Shown here in pieces: positions 33,893-45,244 of a stretch of DNA of 64,000 bases. The notes below the pieces were generated by a model that was not told the origin of the DNA, searched no databases, and worked only from the letters and a program-made list of their open reading frames with translations. The stretch comes from Protea cynaroides. Lineage: Eukaryota; Streptophyta; Magnoliopsida; Proteales; Proteaceae. The translations under genes and the position numbers were made by a program. How positions within the stretch are numbered: the stretch's first letter is position 1; the number at the start of each line of letters is the position of its first letter. The stretch covers positions 12,793,774 to 12,857,773 of the forward strand of contig CM053276.1 in NCBI GenBank assembly GCA_028583415.1, given 5' to 3'.

Positions 33893-35809
33893 CTTCAAGA
33901 TCCAGGTGAGGAAATTTCTGATCAAACACCTGGAGATCCCCACTACATAAATCCAACCAACCATGTAAACAAAACCTGAAAGCTTCTTCATTGAAATCCC
34001 CGGCATTGCATCTTGAATAAGAAATTAGTTCTTCTGACATTCACTTACAGAACCCAGATGAGAAAATCTTTCATTACTTTTTCTAACCAGAAAAAGAACA
34101 ATCACAGGAATATCTCTGGATGTTCATCTTCAAGACCCAAATGAGAAAACCTTTTGCTTTTTCCCTCTATTCGTTTGGATGAGGAAAGGGGAAAGAAATT
34201 AATTAATACTCTATGTTTAAACAGCAATAAAAGACACGGAACCCAAACCTGCAAGGTGAAGTATGCGACTTCTGAATCTTTATTCTCACACGTAACAGTT
34301 TAAAAAGAGGATTTTCTGCAATATCAACTCTAGAAAATAACCACTAAAACGCTTAACAGCAGCACTTCTGGTGCTCCTCTCAAGAACCATGCAAGGAAAA
34401 TTATCTCCTCTCTTGCTTTTTGGCTTGTAAAATCAATATATCTTTAAAGAGGAATTCTAAAACATGAAGCTCCAAGGGAAGAACTTTGAATCGTGAAATA
34501 GGCCCAGATGACATTCTTTTACACTTCTATTTACCATTCATATTGACTGCAAAAGCTTCTCCTTTTCTGCTTCATTTGCTTTTGTGGGTTTTGGCAGAGA
34601 GACGAGCTGTTGCGGAAAGGAAACCATAAAAAGCTGGATCAAAGAATTGAGGATCCTTACAAGCTCCCTTACAGAGAAGAGTGCAGAAATCGTGATGGGT
34701 GAGTAGCGAGAGCATTTAATGATATTGAATTCCAGCTCCTCTCTGTGTCCAAGTATTGGTGAGAGCCTTAAATGAGAATTTAATGCATTTGATCTTTTCA
34801 TGCCTTCTGCACACATGTCCATGAATCTGAATTCCTTTTTGCAAGATTAGTGTTACTGTACTATACAAATTGTCTTTGTTTATTTTGATCCATCTTCCTC
34901 TATCTAAACTTCCTTCTTGTTCTAATAAATATTTGACTCTGTTATTTAATGCAATTTCATGACTTATGAGTTAATTAGTTAGGGTCTTTCTAGATATTTG
35001 TGATTCTGATTAGTTTACAAAATAAGGAACGAGCATAAGAAAAAAATGTTTTGTCTGTTCTAGACAGAAAATAACACATTCTCCCAAGAGACTCCAAGCT
35101 TTTTACTGCTTTCCTGCTTTCTAGGGCTCGCTCTTATAAGGATTCTTATGAAAGGAGACTGGTTTGTCAGAGCTGGGTACAGATTATTGGTTTCTTAGGA
35201 TCCTGAAAAGTTCCTAGTTCTTTCATGAAGTTTATTTCAAAAAAATTATCTTTAAACAGAAGGAAATAATACCCAAATCCAAAAAGGTTCTTAATGGTTG
35301 ATAAATTATTGTTGTCTTTCACATTAAAAAGATTTCTAAAGAAACAATGGTTTTTAAAAATTTTCATGAAACAGTTGTTTTTGAACCGAAGCAAAGGTAT
35401 ATATGCATGTACTAGGGTATCATGAAGATTCTTCATTCATGGTGATGCATCCCAGCATCTGGGTCCTCAGTCTTTACTGAGCTACCCCAATTTCTATGGA
35501 GGTTCTAATGTCCAATCCAATTTATTTAGCCACCATAAATTATTTGATGGGAGGGTGGATATCTTCTGTGGCCCACTAGTTTCAACTGCCACGTTTACAG
35601 CTTCATGAGAATGATGAGTTGGGTTTGGTCTAACTTATTTGAAATCACAAGTTAGCCAACCTTAGATCGAACCTGATCATTCACGACCTCCAAACAAGGA
35701 TTTTAAATTATAGAGTATGGGATTGATCCCAAGTTACCTCAACCGATCGGTCAATCTTCTAGGGGATTGGTATCAAAAAGTTGCAGTGATTGAGGAATTG
35801 AGATCGGCC
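33893..35809. other. 5' region of the receptor-kinase gene, no other gene seen
   Basis: Upstream of the minus-strand kinase gene. It should hold the 5' UTR and promoter. No clear TATA box found. Short frames here have no recognisable features. Confidence 0.5.
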
Positions 35810-35955
35810 GATTGAGATAGCAGATAGCCGATAGCAATTTGGTGGAACCTGGTGGATCATACACGGAAGATATGCCCAACCCGATTGAGATAGCAGATAG
35901 CCGATAGCAATTTGGTGGAACCTGGTGGATCATACACGGAAGATATGCCCAACCC
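35810..35955 (+). repeat. 73-bp perfect tandem duplication
   Basis: Two identical units, 35810-35882 and 35883-35955, starting GATTGAGATAGCAGATAGCC. Absence of any mismatch implies a recent event or assembly effect. Confidence 0.95.
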
Positions 35956-36064
35956 AATCTCAATGCTTAAACTATCCTTAAGGCGTTTCCAAGATTTTCA
36001 TGTGAAGTCGGGACTTAAGGTTCGATGATGTGTTTGATCAATCTCTCCTTTTATTGTCTTACCC

Positions 36065-36065
<1 letters not shown>

Positions 36066-36097
<32 letters not shown>
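36066..36097. repeat. Poly(A) run, 32 bp
   Basis: Thirty-two consecutive A residues on the plus strand; possible retroposon tail but no body recognised. Confidence 0.9.
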
Positions 36098-36101
<4 letters not shown>

Positions 36102-36669
36102 CAAACTATTCCTACAAAAGATGCTAGCAAGATGCGTGCCACGTGTGAAGGAGTCGGCTAGCTTAGTTGGGAAGGACTCTAGTTTGGTGGAGCCAGATGG
36201 AAACAGATTGAATATGGATCAATAGAGACTGAATATAACAACGTACCCCTAAATGAATACAGATGCGAACTGAATACGGATTTTTGAGTATCCATTTACA
36301 TCCCTAGTCAAACCCTCCTCCCTCTGATGGATGCAATTCACTCTCAGTCCTCTATCCCTTTTTATAGGGGAGTATATTTTGTTGTTATTAGAAGGGGTCA
36401 TGTATTTATGTGATCTGACTGTTCTATGGCAAAAAAATTGTCTATTGTACATTTGTACACGATTTTGGCTCTTTATCGAATGAGGAGTATTTGTACTTTT
36501 TTTTGTCGTATCGGAGCTTACTAACTATGATTCAGTCCAACTTATCCATAACAGGGAAAAAGGAACAGAAAAAAAAAATTCCGAGGCATAGCTGAATAAC
36601 ATATTTTATTTATCATTGAGACTGCCAACTTATTCATAAAAGTTTACATATCCTTACATAGAGATTTGA

Positions 36670-38168
36670 TCAATGATGCTTAAGAAGGCCAACTAGAAAT
36701 TCAGCAATGTAGCCAGTGGCCTTATCAGTGGAATTGTTACACATATTTCTTATGAGGCTTTCTATAGACCAGCCTGTTTTAGCAGCAAAAGCATTGTTGA
36801 TTTCCTCAATGTCAATCCCAGACCTTGTAATGACTATTCGAATAAGAACCTCTCTGCAATCACCATTCTGCAGTGCTCTTCTTAGTTGCTTTACAAAGTA
36901 CTTTTCAGGATATTGGATGCATTTGATAACAACTGAAAGGTCCTTCCCAAACTGTCCACACTTATTTCTCTTAAGTGACTTTGAGAATTCATGGCCATAG
37001 AGTTGTTTGTAGGATACAAGAATGGCCTTAAGTTGTCCAGTGCTTCTTTGGCTTAAAATGGATATCATGGTCTTCTGATCAAGAGATTTACCACTCTCCA
37101 TTGCTTCATAAAGTGTCTTGGCATCACACATGGCCATGCTCATGGCAACAATGCCGCCGTAATAGCAACTTGACTTCAATATCGCCAATAGAATCTGAAG
37201 AAAGCATCAAAAGATGTTGAAGAAAAAGCAACTACACAAGGTTTACGTGGTTCAACCTTACACCTACATTTTTTTTTCAGCATCGCAAAAGCATATATAG
37301 AGAAAATGTGCAATGACAATGACAGCTTTGATAATGACATAGTGATAAGTTTCTTTCAAGTTGAATTAAAAATCTATTTTACGTTGTTTATCATAACTAA
37401 CTTTCAAGAATAAGACAAAGGACAATCAAAAGAAAGTTATAACATCGTAGGTCACATTTTGGTGACAAGAAGTTGCACCCTTTTAAGTAAGTTGAAAGTT
37501 TACCTCTTTGAAACTACCCTTGCTTTTAAGGGAAACATCCTGTTCAATATCAGAATTGTATTGAGAGAGATATGCTTGCTTGACAGACTGAAGCTCTAAG
37601 GAAGGGCGAGAGCAAACCATTTCAATAAGAGTGTTCATGTCTACATTTCCACCAAAAAGTACAGCCCTCACAATCTCAGCATCACGAGCTTTTGGTTCAT
37701 TCATCCAAAGATACACAACCCTCTATAGATCCACCAACACAGACATGAATGAAACACAATTCATTATCATCATATGATCTGTATACTGAAATTCAGGAAG
37801 GTTAAAAGCTTACAGCAAATGGGTTTTTTCTTTGAGCATTAGAGAGGATTTCAAGAACATCCTGATTGTAGAGAGCATTGTAAGTTTGTCGAATTAGCCT
37901 GAGCTCTTGCAACTTCCTAGTTGTAAGGATCTCCACAAGCTTCCTCTTGTCAGTTGCACCATTCCCTGTTGATTCTCATTGTCAATAAACAAAAGGAGCC
38001 AGGAAACTTGAACAGACAAGAAAAAATGGAAAAAAAAAAAAGTTCCGGGCTTCTTCGTGCTTGTTTATCGGATTAAGTTTGTATGTGGAGGAAATTACCA
38101 GAGAAACAAGAATGAAGATATTGACAACATAATTCATAACTACCAGAGACTTGAATAGAACCTTCCAT
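36670..38168 (-). CDS. Annexin, four exons
   Basis: Exons on the minus strand: 38168-38144, 37965-37814, 37722-37504, 37194-36670; all introns GT-AG, phases consistent, 306 residues, near the usual 310-320. Four annexin repeats can be followed: repeat 1 with GNGATD (9-14) and ILTTRKLQELRLIRQTY; repeat 2 with the plant-typical YLWMNEPKARDA (63-74) and VCSRPSLELQSVKQAY; repeat 3 with SILSQRSTGQLKAILVSYK; repeat 4 with RIVITRSGID. Annexins bind acidic membranes in a calcium-dependent way. The canonical G-x-GTD loop is only partly kept in repeat 1 (Ala for Gly) and lost in repeat 4 (QNGDCRE), so calcium binding is likely weak. The N-terminus is short: helix A before the first loop is missing, so a further upstream exon or a different start is possible. 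ID as annexin is secure; subtype not assigned. Confidence 0.88.
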
Positions 38169-38200
38169 CTCTTGATACAGGTAGGAAAAGCATATGAGCT

Positions 38201-38210
38201 CTATTTATAA
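38201..38210 (-). promoter_or_regulatory. TATA box of the annexin gene
   Basis: Minus-strand TTATAAATAG, only about 33 bp before the proposed ATG. This predicts an almost leaderless mRNA with the ATG at 38168, which also leaves room for a different start. Confidence 0.5.
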
Positions 38211-39100
38211 AGGTTAAGGTGACCTCAAGTGTCTCTATCTGAGGAATATTTTTCTTTTTTCAAAAGGAAGCATCAGCCATTAAGAAGAGAGAATAATATC
38301 ACAACGTCTGAAGTGAAGGAAAATAAGGAACATATCCTCAATTCCAATTTCAACCATAGTCTGCCTACCACATTTCACTTTCTCTACCAAACTTCTCTTT
38401 TCAAGATATTAAGAAAAGCGGCTGACCTTGTAATGGAAAACAGGAAGTGATTGAAAAGAACAGAAACGAATATCAGATATGTCAAACATCAAATTTCTAT
38501 AAGGGAATTAGGAACCATTGATTAAGTACACAATGGAGTTGTAGAGGCTTGGAGAACAATCCTCTGAAAGGCACATCACAGATGTCTATGCTTGTGGTGC
38601 TTCAATGGGAATCACTGACACTATCTTCTGGATTGAGAATCAGATGGGCAGGCATAACTGGTTATGCTTTTCACTATACACTACTTTTCTGGTTATGATT
38701 TTCACATTTGTTTTGAGTTCTGTGACTTACGTGATGAACTGAAATTCTAGTTCCACAGTTGAAGTTAATAAGCAGGTTTTCTGGTTTATCAGTTTGAATC
38801 ATTAAACTGAGAACAGACCTAATGGAGACACACATTCACATAGGATAAATTCAATCACGGATCACCTGTGAATATTATTACCCAAGTTCTTGTGAAGCAC
38901 AATGTGGAGATGATCCTCGCAAGCGTTTTTGGCTCCCTGCATTCCTACTAGTGACGGATCCCACTGCCAGAAACACTGTGAGGATTCGGAATTCAGACTG
39001 CTCCATATAGTATTCCATACCAGTCACAAAAGTATTATATATTGTGAGGCTTCATGCCCTGTTAATATGGGATTAACAAGAGCACTCATTCAACATTAGT

Positions 39101-39425
39101 TAAGAGAAAGTTGAGAATAATTCAGATTGAAAAACGTTGAGACCTTAAGACCTTAGATGTCTTCATATACTAGTTGACCTCTCCATCTAATGGATTAAAA
39201 TTTTTTGATTGGATATTTTAACATGGTATCAAAACCATCTATGTGCGGTCACCCAAAAGAAAACCACATATGCCATCTGTACTACCATCTAAAAGAAAGG
39301 CAACAATAGGTATGTTGAATTTGAGAATAATCCCACATTGAAAAACGTTGATATCTGAGATGTCTTAATATACTGATTGATTTCTCCACCTAATAGGTTA
39401 AGCTTTTCAATTAAAAACTTCAACA
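39101..39425 (+). mobile_element. Complete TRIM retrotransposon, about 325 bp
   Basis: 5' LTR (about 39101-39223, ends TTTTAACA), tRNA-Met primer site TGGTATCAAAACC (39224-39236), about 75 bp of internal sequence, and 3' LTR 39313-39425 (TGTTGAATTTGAGAATAATC to AACTTCAACA). The LTRs share GAGAATAAT, TTGAAAAACGTTGA, ATGTCTT and CTCCA blocks. The AATCCCACATTG motif is common in plant TRIM LTRs. It lies between the annexin and the phosphoesterase genes. Confidence 0.75.
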
Positions 39426-40165
39426 GATTTTACTGGCATCACCACAAATTTATGGGTAATCAGCCCTTTGATCTGCCTTCCGTGTTGTGCAAATGATATC
39501 TAATGATGTCATAAGTAGGACTCATGAACTATAAGTTCACGAATGGCTTAGTTTATTTAACCTCAACACCTAATATGGTTCAGGTGCTTCAGTTATTACA
39601 AGATATAAAAGTAGCAACCTTTTTTTTCTTGTGGCGAAAGGAGGGATGTGGATTATTTTCCTAAAAATGATATCAGATTTGAGTACACTAACCATTATAA
39701 GATATATTCTTAAGAGAAACAGTAAGGTGGGTCCACAACCCATATTCTGGACCAATATGAAAGCCCCACAAGCTAACAATGAGCATATCTGTTTTACCTT
39801 TCGGCCCACAATTTTGTTCTGAGTTAAATCTGTATCCCAGTAATAGAAATTCCCAAACGTACAATGAAAAAACAGGCTATCCTATCCATAAAACTAGACA
39901 AGTTATCATTCACAAATAATGCAGGAACTACTAACTGGTAATGCTTGTTGAACCAAATCGAAATGATGGTTACTGCGTTTATATAAAGAGATGGGCCTTG
40001 GCCAAATTCACAGCTTTTAATCCTTATGCTTTGTTTTTCCCTCAGCTTCTACCAACTGAGGTTGCAGAGATTAATGGGTTATTGAATTACACTTGTCACC
40101 AACTAATAATACATGCAAGGATGAAAAAAAATTAAATAAAATACACATGATGGAGAGATGTGCAG

Positions 40166-43100
40166 TTATCTCCCCGAATTCAAAAAATGTGGGTTTCTTG
40201 CTATTAGTGTTGTAGATATTAACAAAATCAGAACAGAGACATAGGCCATTATTACATGAGATTCTCTAGCAAGGGAACACTGGCTAATAGTTACTGCTTT
40301 ATTCCTCCCGAAAGAGGCAACAATGAAACCAGGATCACCCCTTGCATTCCAGTTCATGGCTGGGACAGTCACCTCCCGGGTCCCATCTCTGTGAGTGTGG
40401 TCACAAAACCTGTGGGTATGTGCACTGAAGACTATCCTGCAGACAACCGGGGCAAAGCTGTTGAGATCAACTCTAAACATGATGCAGAAAAGTTAACAAA
40501 AAAGCAATCACGCAACGCAAAAATTTTACATGGTTCAGCAGGGGTTTCCTGCCTACGTCCACGGTGAGATGAGATCTGTTTCACTGTTTATGGAGAATAG
40601 AAATAAAACGCTCTTCCTCACACATCTCGTCAATTACAGAAAGAGAAAGCCATCACTATATATTTATAGCGAACCCTATACAGTTGTAATTACTGAAATA
40701 CCCATATAGCCCTCAAGCCCTACGGGCTCTTGATGACCCTTCGGAGTTAGCCCACAAACCCATGTGATGGAATATAAGACATTCAAATCCCAACAAAAAC
40801 AACTAGTAAAGAGAAAGTTAAGACATGAAAAGAGGCTAAATGGTGGATTTCATACTTCTGCTGGATAATGACAAATCTGAAATACACACGGCATAATATT
40901 CAACTCACATCTACTATGCAGTAGTGACCTTGAAAAGGAAATGGCTCCTACCGGAGATTAGACCAGAACAAAGAAAACTCCAATTTTTTTATCATGAAAG
41001 AACGAAGAAAACTTTAGGTTGTACTAATGTAAGGCAGAACTTTGTTTCCTGATTTATCTTTTTCAATAGATTTGCTTTCACATAAAAATAAAAAAAAGTA
41101 AGAACAAAATTTCTTTTATAGAAACAACAAACGAATCATGTGCTCCATTGGTTCTTCTCTTTCTTACCAAAAGAATGCTATATACATCTTGGAAGGAAAG
41201 CAAAGACCAAAAATCTGACAATACTTCTGAATGACTTAATGGACTGGCATTTTCCCTGATCTTTGTCCTCATATAATATATCCACAAAGTGAGCTTGGTG
41301 GACCATGTGTGGGTGGGTGAGACGCTACAGCTGAGTCACTATGGTGCGATATATGCTATCTAGACAAAATAAAAGAATGGATCTCTGTGTGAGTTGGAAG
41401 GTTGCAGGTTTCAAGCATACTCACATGGCGATCAAAACTGTCCAATAGTGAATAATCTGATACAGGAAAAAAAATAATTTCATTCAAGAATAAGCAGGCT
41501 ACTCAACACCTCTACACATAGAATGTAGAACCCAAAATGTTTCACTTGCATTATCAAACCTGTCCAACAATGAATAATCCAATATCTGATAAAGGATTTT
41601 TACTTAATACCAAGCACGCTACCTGACACCTCTATCTATAGAACGTATAACCCGAAAAGTTCATAGTAGGCACTATTGCCTCTTTTCCATTGTAAGATAG
41701 TGAATGCCCCTAGCAGGGGAAATATTAAGTGCAGAATCTATTCTCCTTTTTTAATGCTTTGCAGAATCTATTCTTTGATAAGGATAAACTGGAGAGGTTC
41801 TGAAAGGAGGAAATGGAGCCTAGCAAGCTGACATGTTATAATCAGATTAGTTTTCCTTAATAAAGGCAACTCAGCGTCATCTAAATATAGAAGCCTCCCC
41901 AAAGACCTTAAAGTTCAGATATATGGCATCTTTCCACCTCGATCATTTTCCACCTCACAAGAAAATTTTTGCCAACTGGATCATTCCTTGCATCCAGCAT
42001 CATCCTACTGGTAAGACCTGAAAAGGTAGATACATTATAAAAGAAAATATTTCGTTTCCTGACCTCATCCAAATAATGGGAAGCAAACAACAGTTATGGC
42101 ATAGGCCAAACCAATGAGTTCCACAGATAAGACAGTTTGTCAACAGGTTTCCTTTCCCATAAATACTCCCTAATATATACAACAGAAGCTATGTCATGAA
42201 CATTAGGCACGACGTTAACTAGCTCTTAATGGAGTAAATGCGTAATCATAACTCCACTTCAGCTAGTTATAATTAGTTCATTATGAAATGATACAACGGG
42301 ATTCATGTTATCAGACCCCAATTGTTCGGCTCAGTTGATTTGAGGTGACTATATGGACAGCACAGAGTAGGTGTTTAAATCCCAAAAGAAAGAGCTCCCT
42401 AGAGAAGTTAAATGGATTAGAGACAACCAGTCAAACCAGTAGGAAAGAACAGACTATAAATAGAGAGAGCATAGGTGTAGGAACAAAAAATATATATACA
42501 TATACTAAAAATGCATTACTTTGGTTTAAGAGCATGAAAGATGTACTCAGTTGCATTTTGGGGGAGAGCTTGCAACAACTCATATGGTCCCAACTCATAC
42601 GGTCCCATCCCAGCATGGTCCCTGCAAAGAGTACAAGAGGAATTAACAAAAGAAGATGATTATTCAGTTGAATTTAAAAATAGATAAAATGTTGTGCATG
42701 TGGGCCACAAAAAGCCAATTGAGTTGTATGTTCTAATTCTTTTGGATACCTCAACTAGCATATTTGTGTTCAATTGAATTTCAGTATAGATCCAAGATGT
42801 AATACTAAGATAAGAACCACACTTACTGATTGTACAATGTTTTGAAACTCAAACGATCAAGAGGAGAAAGGGATCTCTTGAGCGAACTGACATCTGCACA
42901 GCTGCTGTTAGTTGTCTGGTGCAGAGGAAAGTGAAGTAAAAGAACAGGTCCAGAACCAGATGACAAGGCATTCTCTCTCCCCTCAAAGCTGCCAAAATTC
43001 TCCTGGACATGGAACCTGTTGGAATCATTAGTCACTCCATTCGTATCCACCATGTGAGTTTGCATATCTGTACTTTCTCGCTCTATGGCTTTTTCAACAC

Positions 43101-44186
43101 CAAATCGTAGGCCATTGTTGCCACAAAGAAGAGCCACACTGTTAAGTGAGAAAAAGCTAATGTTGCTAACTTCGAAAGCACCACAACCTGCAGAATCCAA
43201 CCCTGGTAAACTGCTAGATATTCGGCTGATGAGATTTTCGCTTACTTTACTGCATACTCCTACGTCCCTGTCACCAAGAACAATATGAAGAGGGAGACTA
43301 AGAAAGGGTCCCACCATCCTTTGAAACTGCTGAAGCACAGAAAACCATTTATGACTCGTCAACTCTGAACCTTTTGCAGAAACATCCCCCAAGACTACGA
43401 GCATATCAGGCTTCAGGCGCTCAAAGGATTTCTAGTTCACAAAAAAGTAAGTACAAACTCATTAAATTACTTCAAGCAAAGAATAGATAATAATCAAATA
43501 TGTTACGAAACCAGTAGTTCAACATAAATATTTCAAGTTATCGATCACAAAGTGCACACTTGGTGATCTACATCAGTTTTATGAAGCCAAAGTAGTGAAA
43601 TGAACATAGAATGGAAAAACTGCCAGAAGGGAACTATAGATTTGACACAGAATCCAGAGGACCTAACCCCAAAAAAAAAAAAAAAAAAATCAATCCATTT
43701 GGTTAATGAACAGACAGACAATTAGGGTAAGAAATTCTCCCTCTCACTTTGTCCAGTTTTGCAGTAGTCTTCGTAAAAGAACACTAAGGAATCCAAATAA
43801 AAACCAGTCCAGGAAGCTCAAATTTTTAAATCAGAGAGCTCTTAATCACAACGGGAAGGTATGTGGAAACACAGAAAACAAGTGATGGAAACATAGAAAA
43901 CAAGTGAGCTCATAGTTAGAATTAATACCCTAAAGAATTTGGCCATGTAGGAATCTCTGAAATACAAATTCATGTAGCCTGCTTCAGATCCCAGCAAGAG
44001 CAGGTTGGCTACCATCATCACCTTCAACTCCTTGGAATCTTCAACAGAAAAGTCTTCAGGATGGTTGCTTGGGACTACCTCACACGAAGGTATGCAAACC
44101 CAATCTTCGAAAACCATGAGAGCACCGGCCAAGAGCAGCGGCAAGACCACACTCCAAGAAACCATCTTTCTCGCACTCGATCCCAA
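40166..44186 (-). CDS. Membrane metallophosphoesterase (MPPE1/PGAP5/Cdc1-like)
   Basis: Exons on the minus strand: 44186-43929, 43431-42827, 42621-42520 and 40436-40166; GT-AG junctions in phase, 411 residues. Features: N-terminal membrane anchor (about 11-28), calcineurin-like phosphoesterase core with KPDMLVVLGDVSAKG (Gly101-Asp102), VLGDRDVG (139-144, equivalent to GNHD) and FSAHTHRFCD (His328, His330, the GHTH metal motif), then REVTVPAMNWNARGDPGF and a C-terminal membrane helix (about 380-402). In the family these enzymes act in the ER/Golgi, where PGAP5/Ted1 remodel GPI anchors. Oddities: the first metal motif reads VANLLLLGS, with Asn61 where the family normally has Asp; exon 3 has a five-codon tandem repeat (GPYEL twice). 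Intron 3 is 2.1 kb and carries a dispersed repeat. Identity of the family is firm. Confidence 0.88.
40480..40790. repeat. Dispersed repeat, copy in phosphoesterase intron 3
   Basis: Blocks AAAATTTTACATGGTTCAGC, GGTGAGATGAGATCTG, CACACATCTCGT, ACTATATATTTATAGCGA and ATACCCATATAGCCCT are shared, in the same order and spacing, with 54905-55190. A short truncated piece (TTTACGTGGTTCAACC) occurs at about 37237 in an annexin intron. Class unknown, possibly an LTR fragment. Confidence 0.7.
41432..41660 (+). repeat. Diverged tandem duplication, about 115-bp unit
   Basis: Two units beginning ATCAAAACTGTCCAATAGTG and ATCAAACCTGTCCAACAATG, both continuing to CACCTCTA..ATAGAA. Roughly 80% identity by eye. 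Inside phosphoesterase intron 3. Confidence 0.75.
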
Positions 44187-44590
44187 TGTATCGAGAAATC
44201 AATGCCGAAATTTGAGGTTTTCGAAGGGATCGGAGGCAAGCGCGAGTCAGAGCGCTGTAATCTAGGGCCGGCGTACTGTTCCGCCATTGCCGATCTCTTC
44301 TTGCATCTCTCGGTTGCGGCAAACGTCTTTTTCATTTTATGTGGTTTGATTTTGGAAAAAGATAAGGATATTTCTGTCTTTCTACAGCTGCGCTAGTCTT
44401 TCGTCCATTCTTATAAAGGCTGCGTTTGGTTTAATATGCATTTTTGGAATGTATTCCATATCAATAACACAACAAAAATAATATTTGGAATACATTTTCA
44501 TTCTCAGAAGATCCTGAAACACTTTCAAAAGCATTACTCATTTTGTAATTTTTTTTTATCATATTCCGCATTCTAATTCCACAATAGAAA

Positions 44591-45244
44591 TAAAGGTGTT
44601 AAACAGTTTATAATTAGTTTAATGGTTTGGTCCGGTGCGATGCAGTGTATAAAAGGGTAAAATCAAACTGAACTGATTAACTAAACGGTGTCAAAATTGA
44701 AACTAATCGATTAGTAATTGGTTTCGATTTATCAATTTTTAAACGATCTTTCATTCATCGATTTTGCTTGTGGTTTATAAACGATTTAAAGCATCGGTTA
44801 TTAATTAATTTTTAATAATTAAAAAAAATGTTGTAATGTTGTTATGCTTAATGGAGTAATGGTTAATGTCGATTGTGTTTTTTAGTTTTTATCGTTTTGG
44901 TTTTATGGTTTAACCCTTTGAAAATTAGATTTGGGTCTCGAAAAAATAATGTATTGATTGAGGTTAGGGTTGACTTTTCGAGTCTTGAAAATAATATATT
45001 AATAATATAGGGAATGAGATTAGATTTTATTAGTTTAGTTTTTAGGGAATAAAAGGTATACACTCTATTCGGTTTAATCAATGTTCAGCCGGTGTAACCC
45101 AACAGTTTGGTCCAATTTTGGTAAACAATGTCAAATTTCAAACCAGAACTGAATCAGTTACTAAACGATCTCTCGATTCTAGTGTAAATAGTTCAGTCCG
45201 ATTTTAATAAACGATTCAGGTGCAAATGTTACACCCTTAAAAAA
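44591..45244. mobile_element. TAAGGGTGT-family repeat, second copy
   Basis: Starts TAAAGGTGTTAAACAG and ends TGTTACACCCTTAA, with AACGGTTT-like text between. Target duplication is weak. It appears to be inserted in a larger AT-rich element with GGAATGTATTCC/GGAATACATTCC-type ends (about 44420-45360). Confidence 0.5.

Noticed and set aside
33893..34006. 38-residue N-terminal extension of the receptor kinase from an upstream ATG
   Set aside because: It places hydrophobic and basic residues before a good signal peptide; the start at 33892 gives the family length and a proper leader.
44005..44396. Overlapping frames on both strands around the phosphoesterase first exon
   Set aside because: They are shadows of the real exon and its 5' UTR in other frames.
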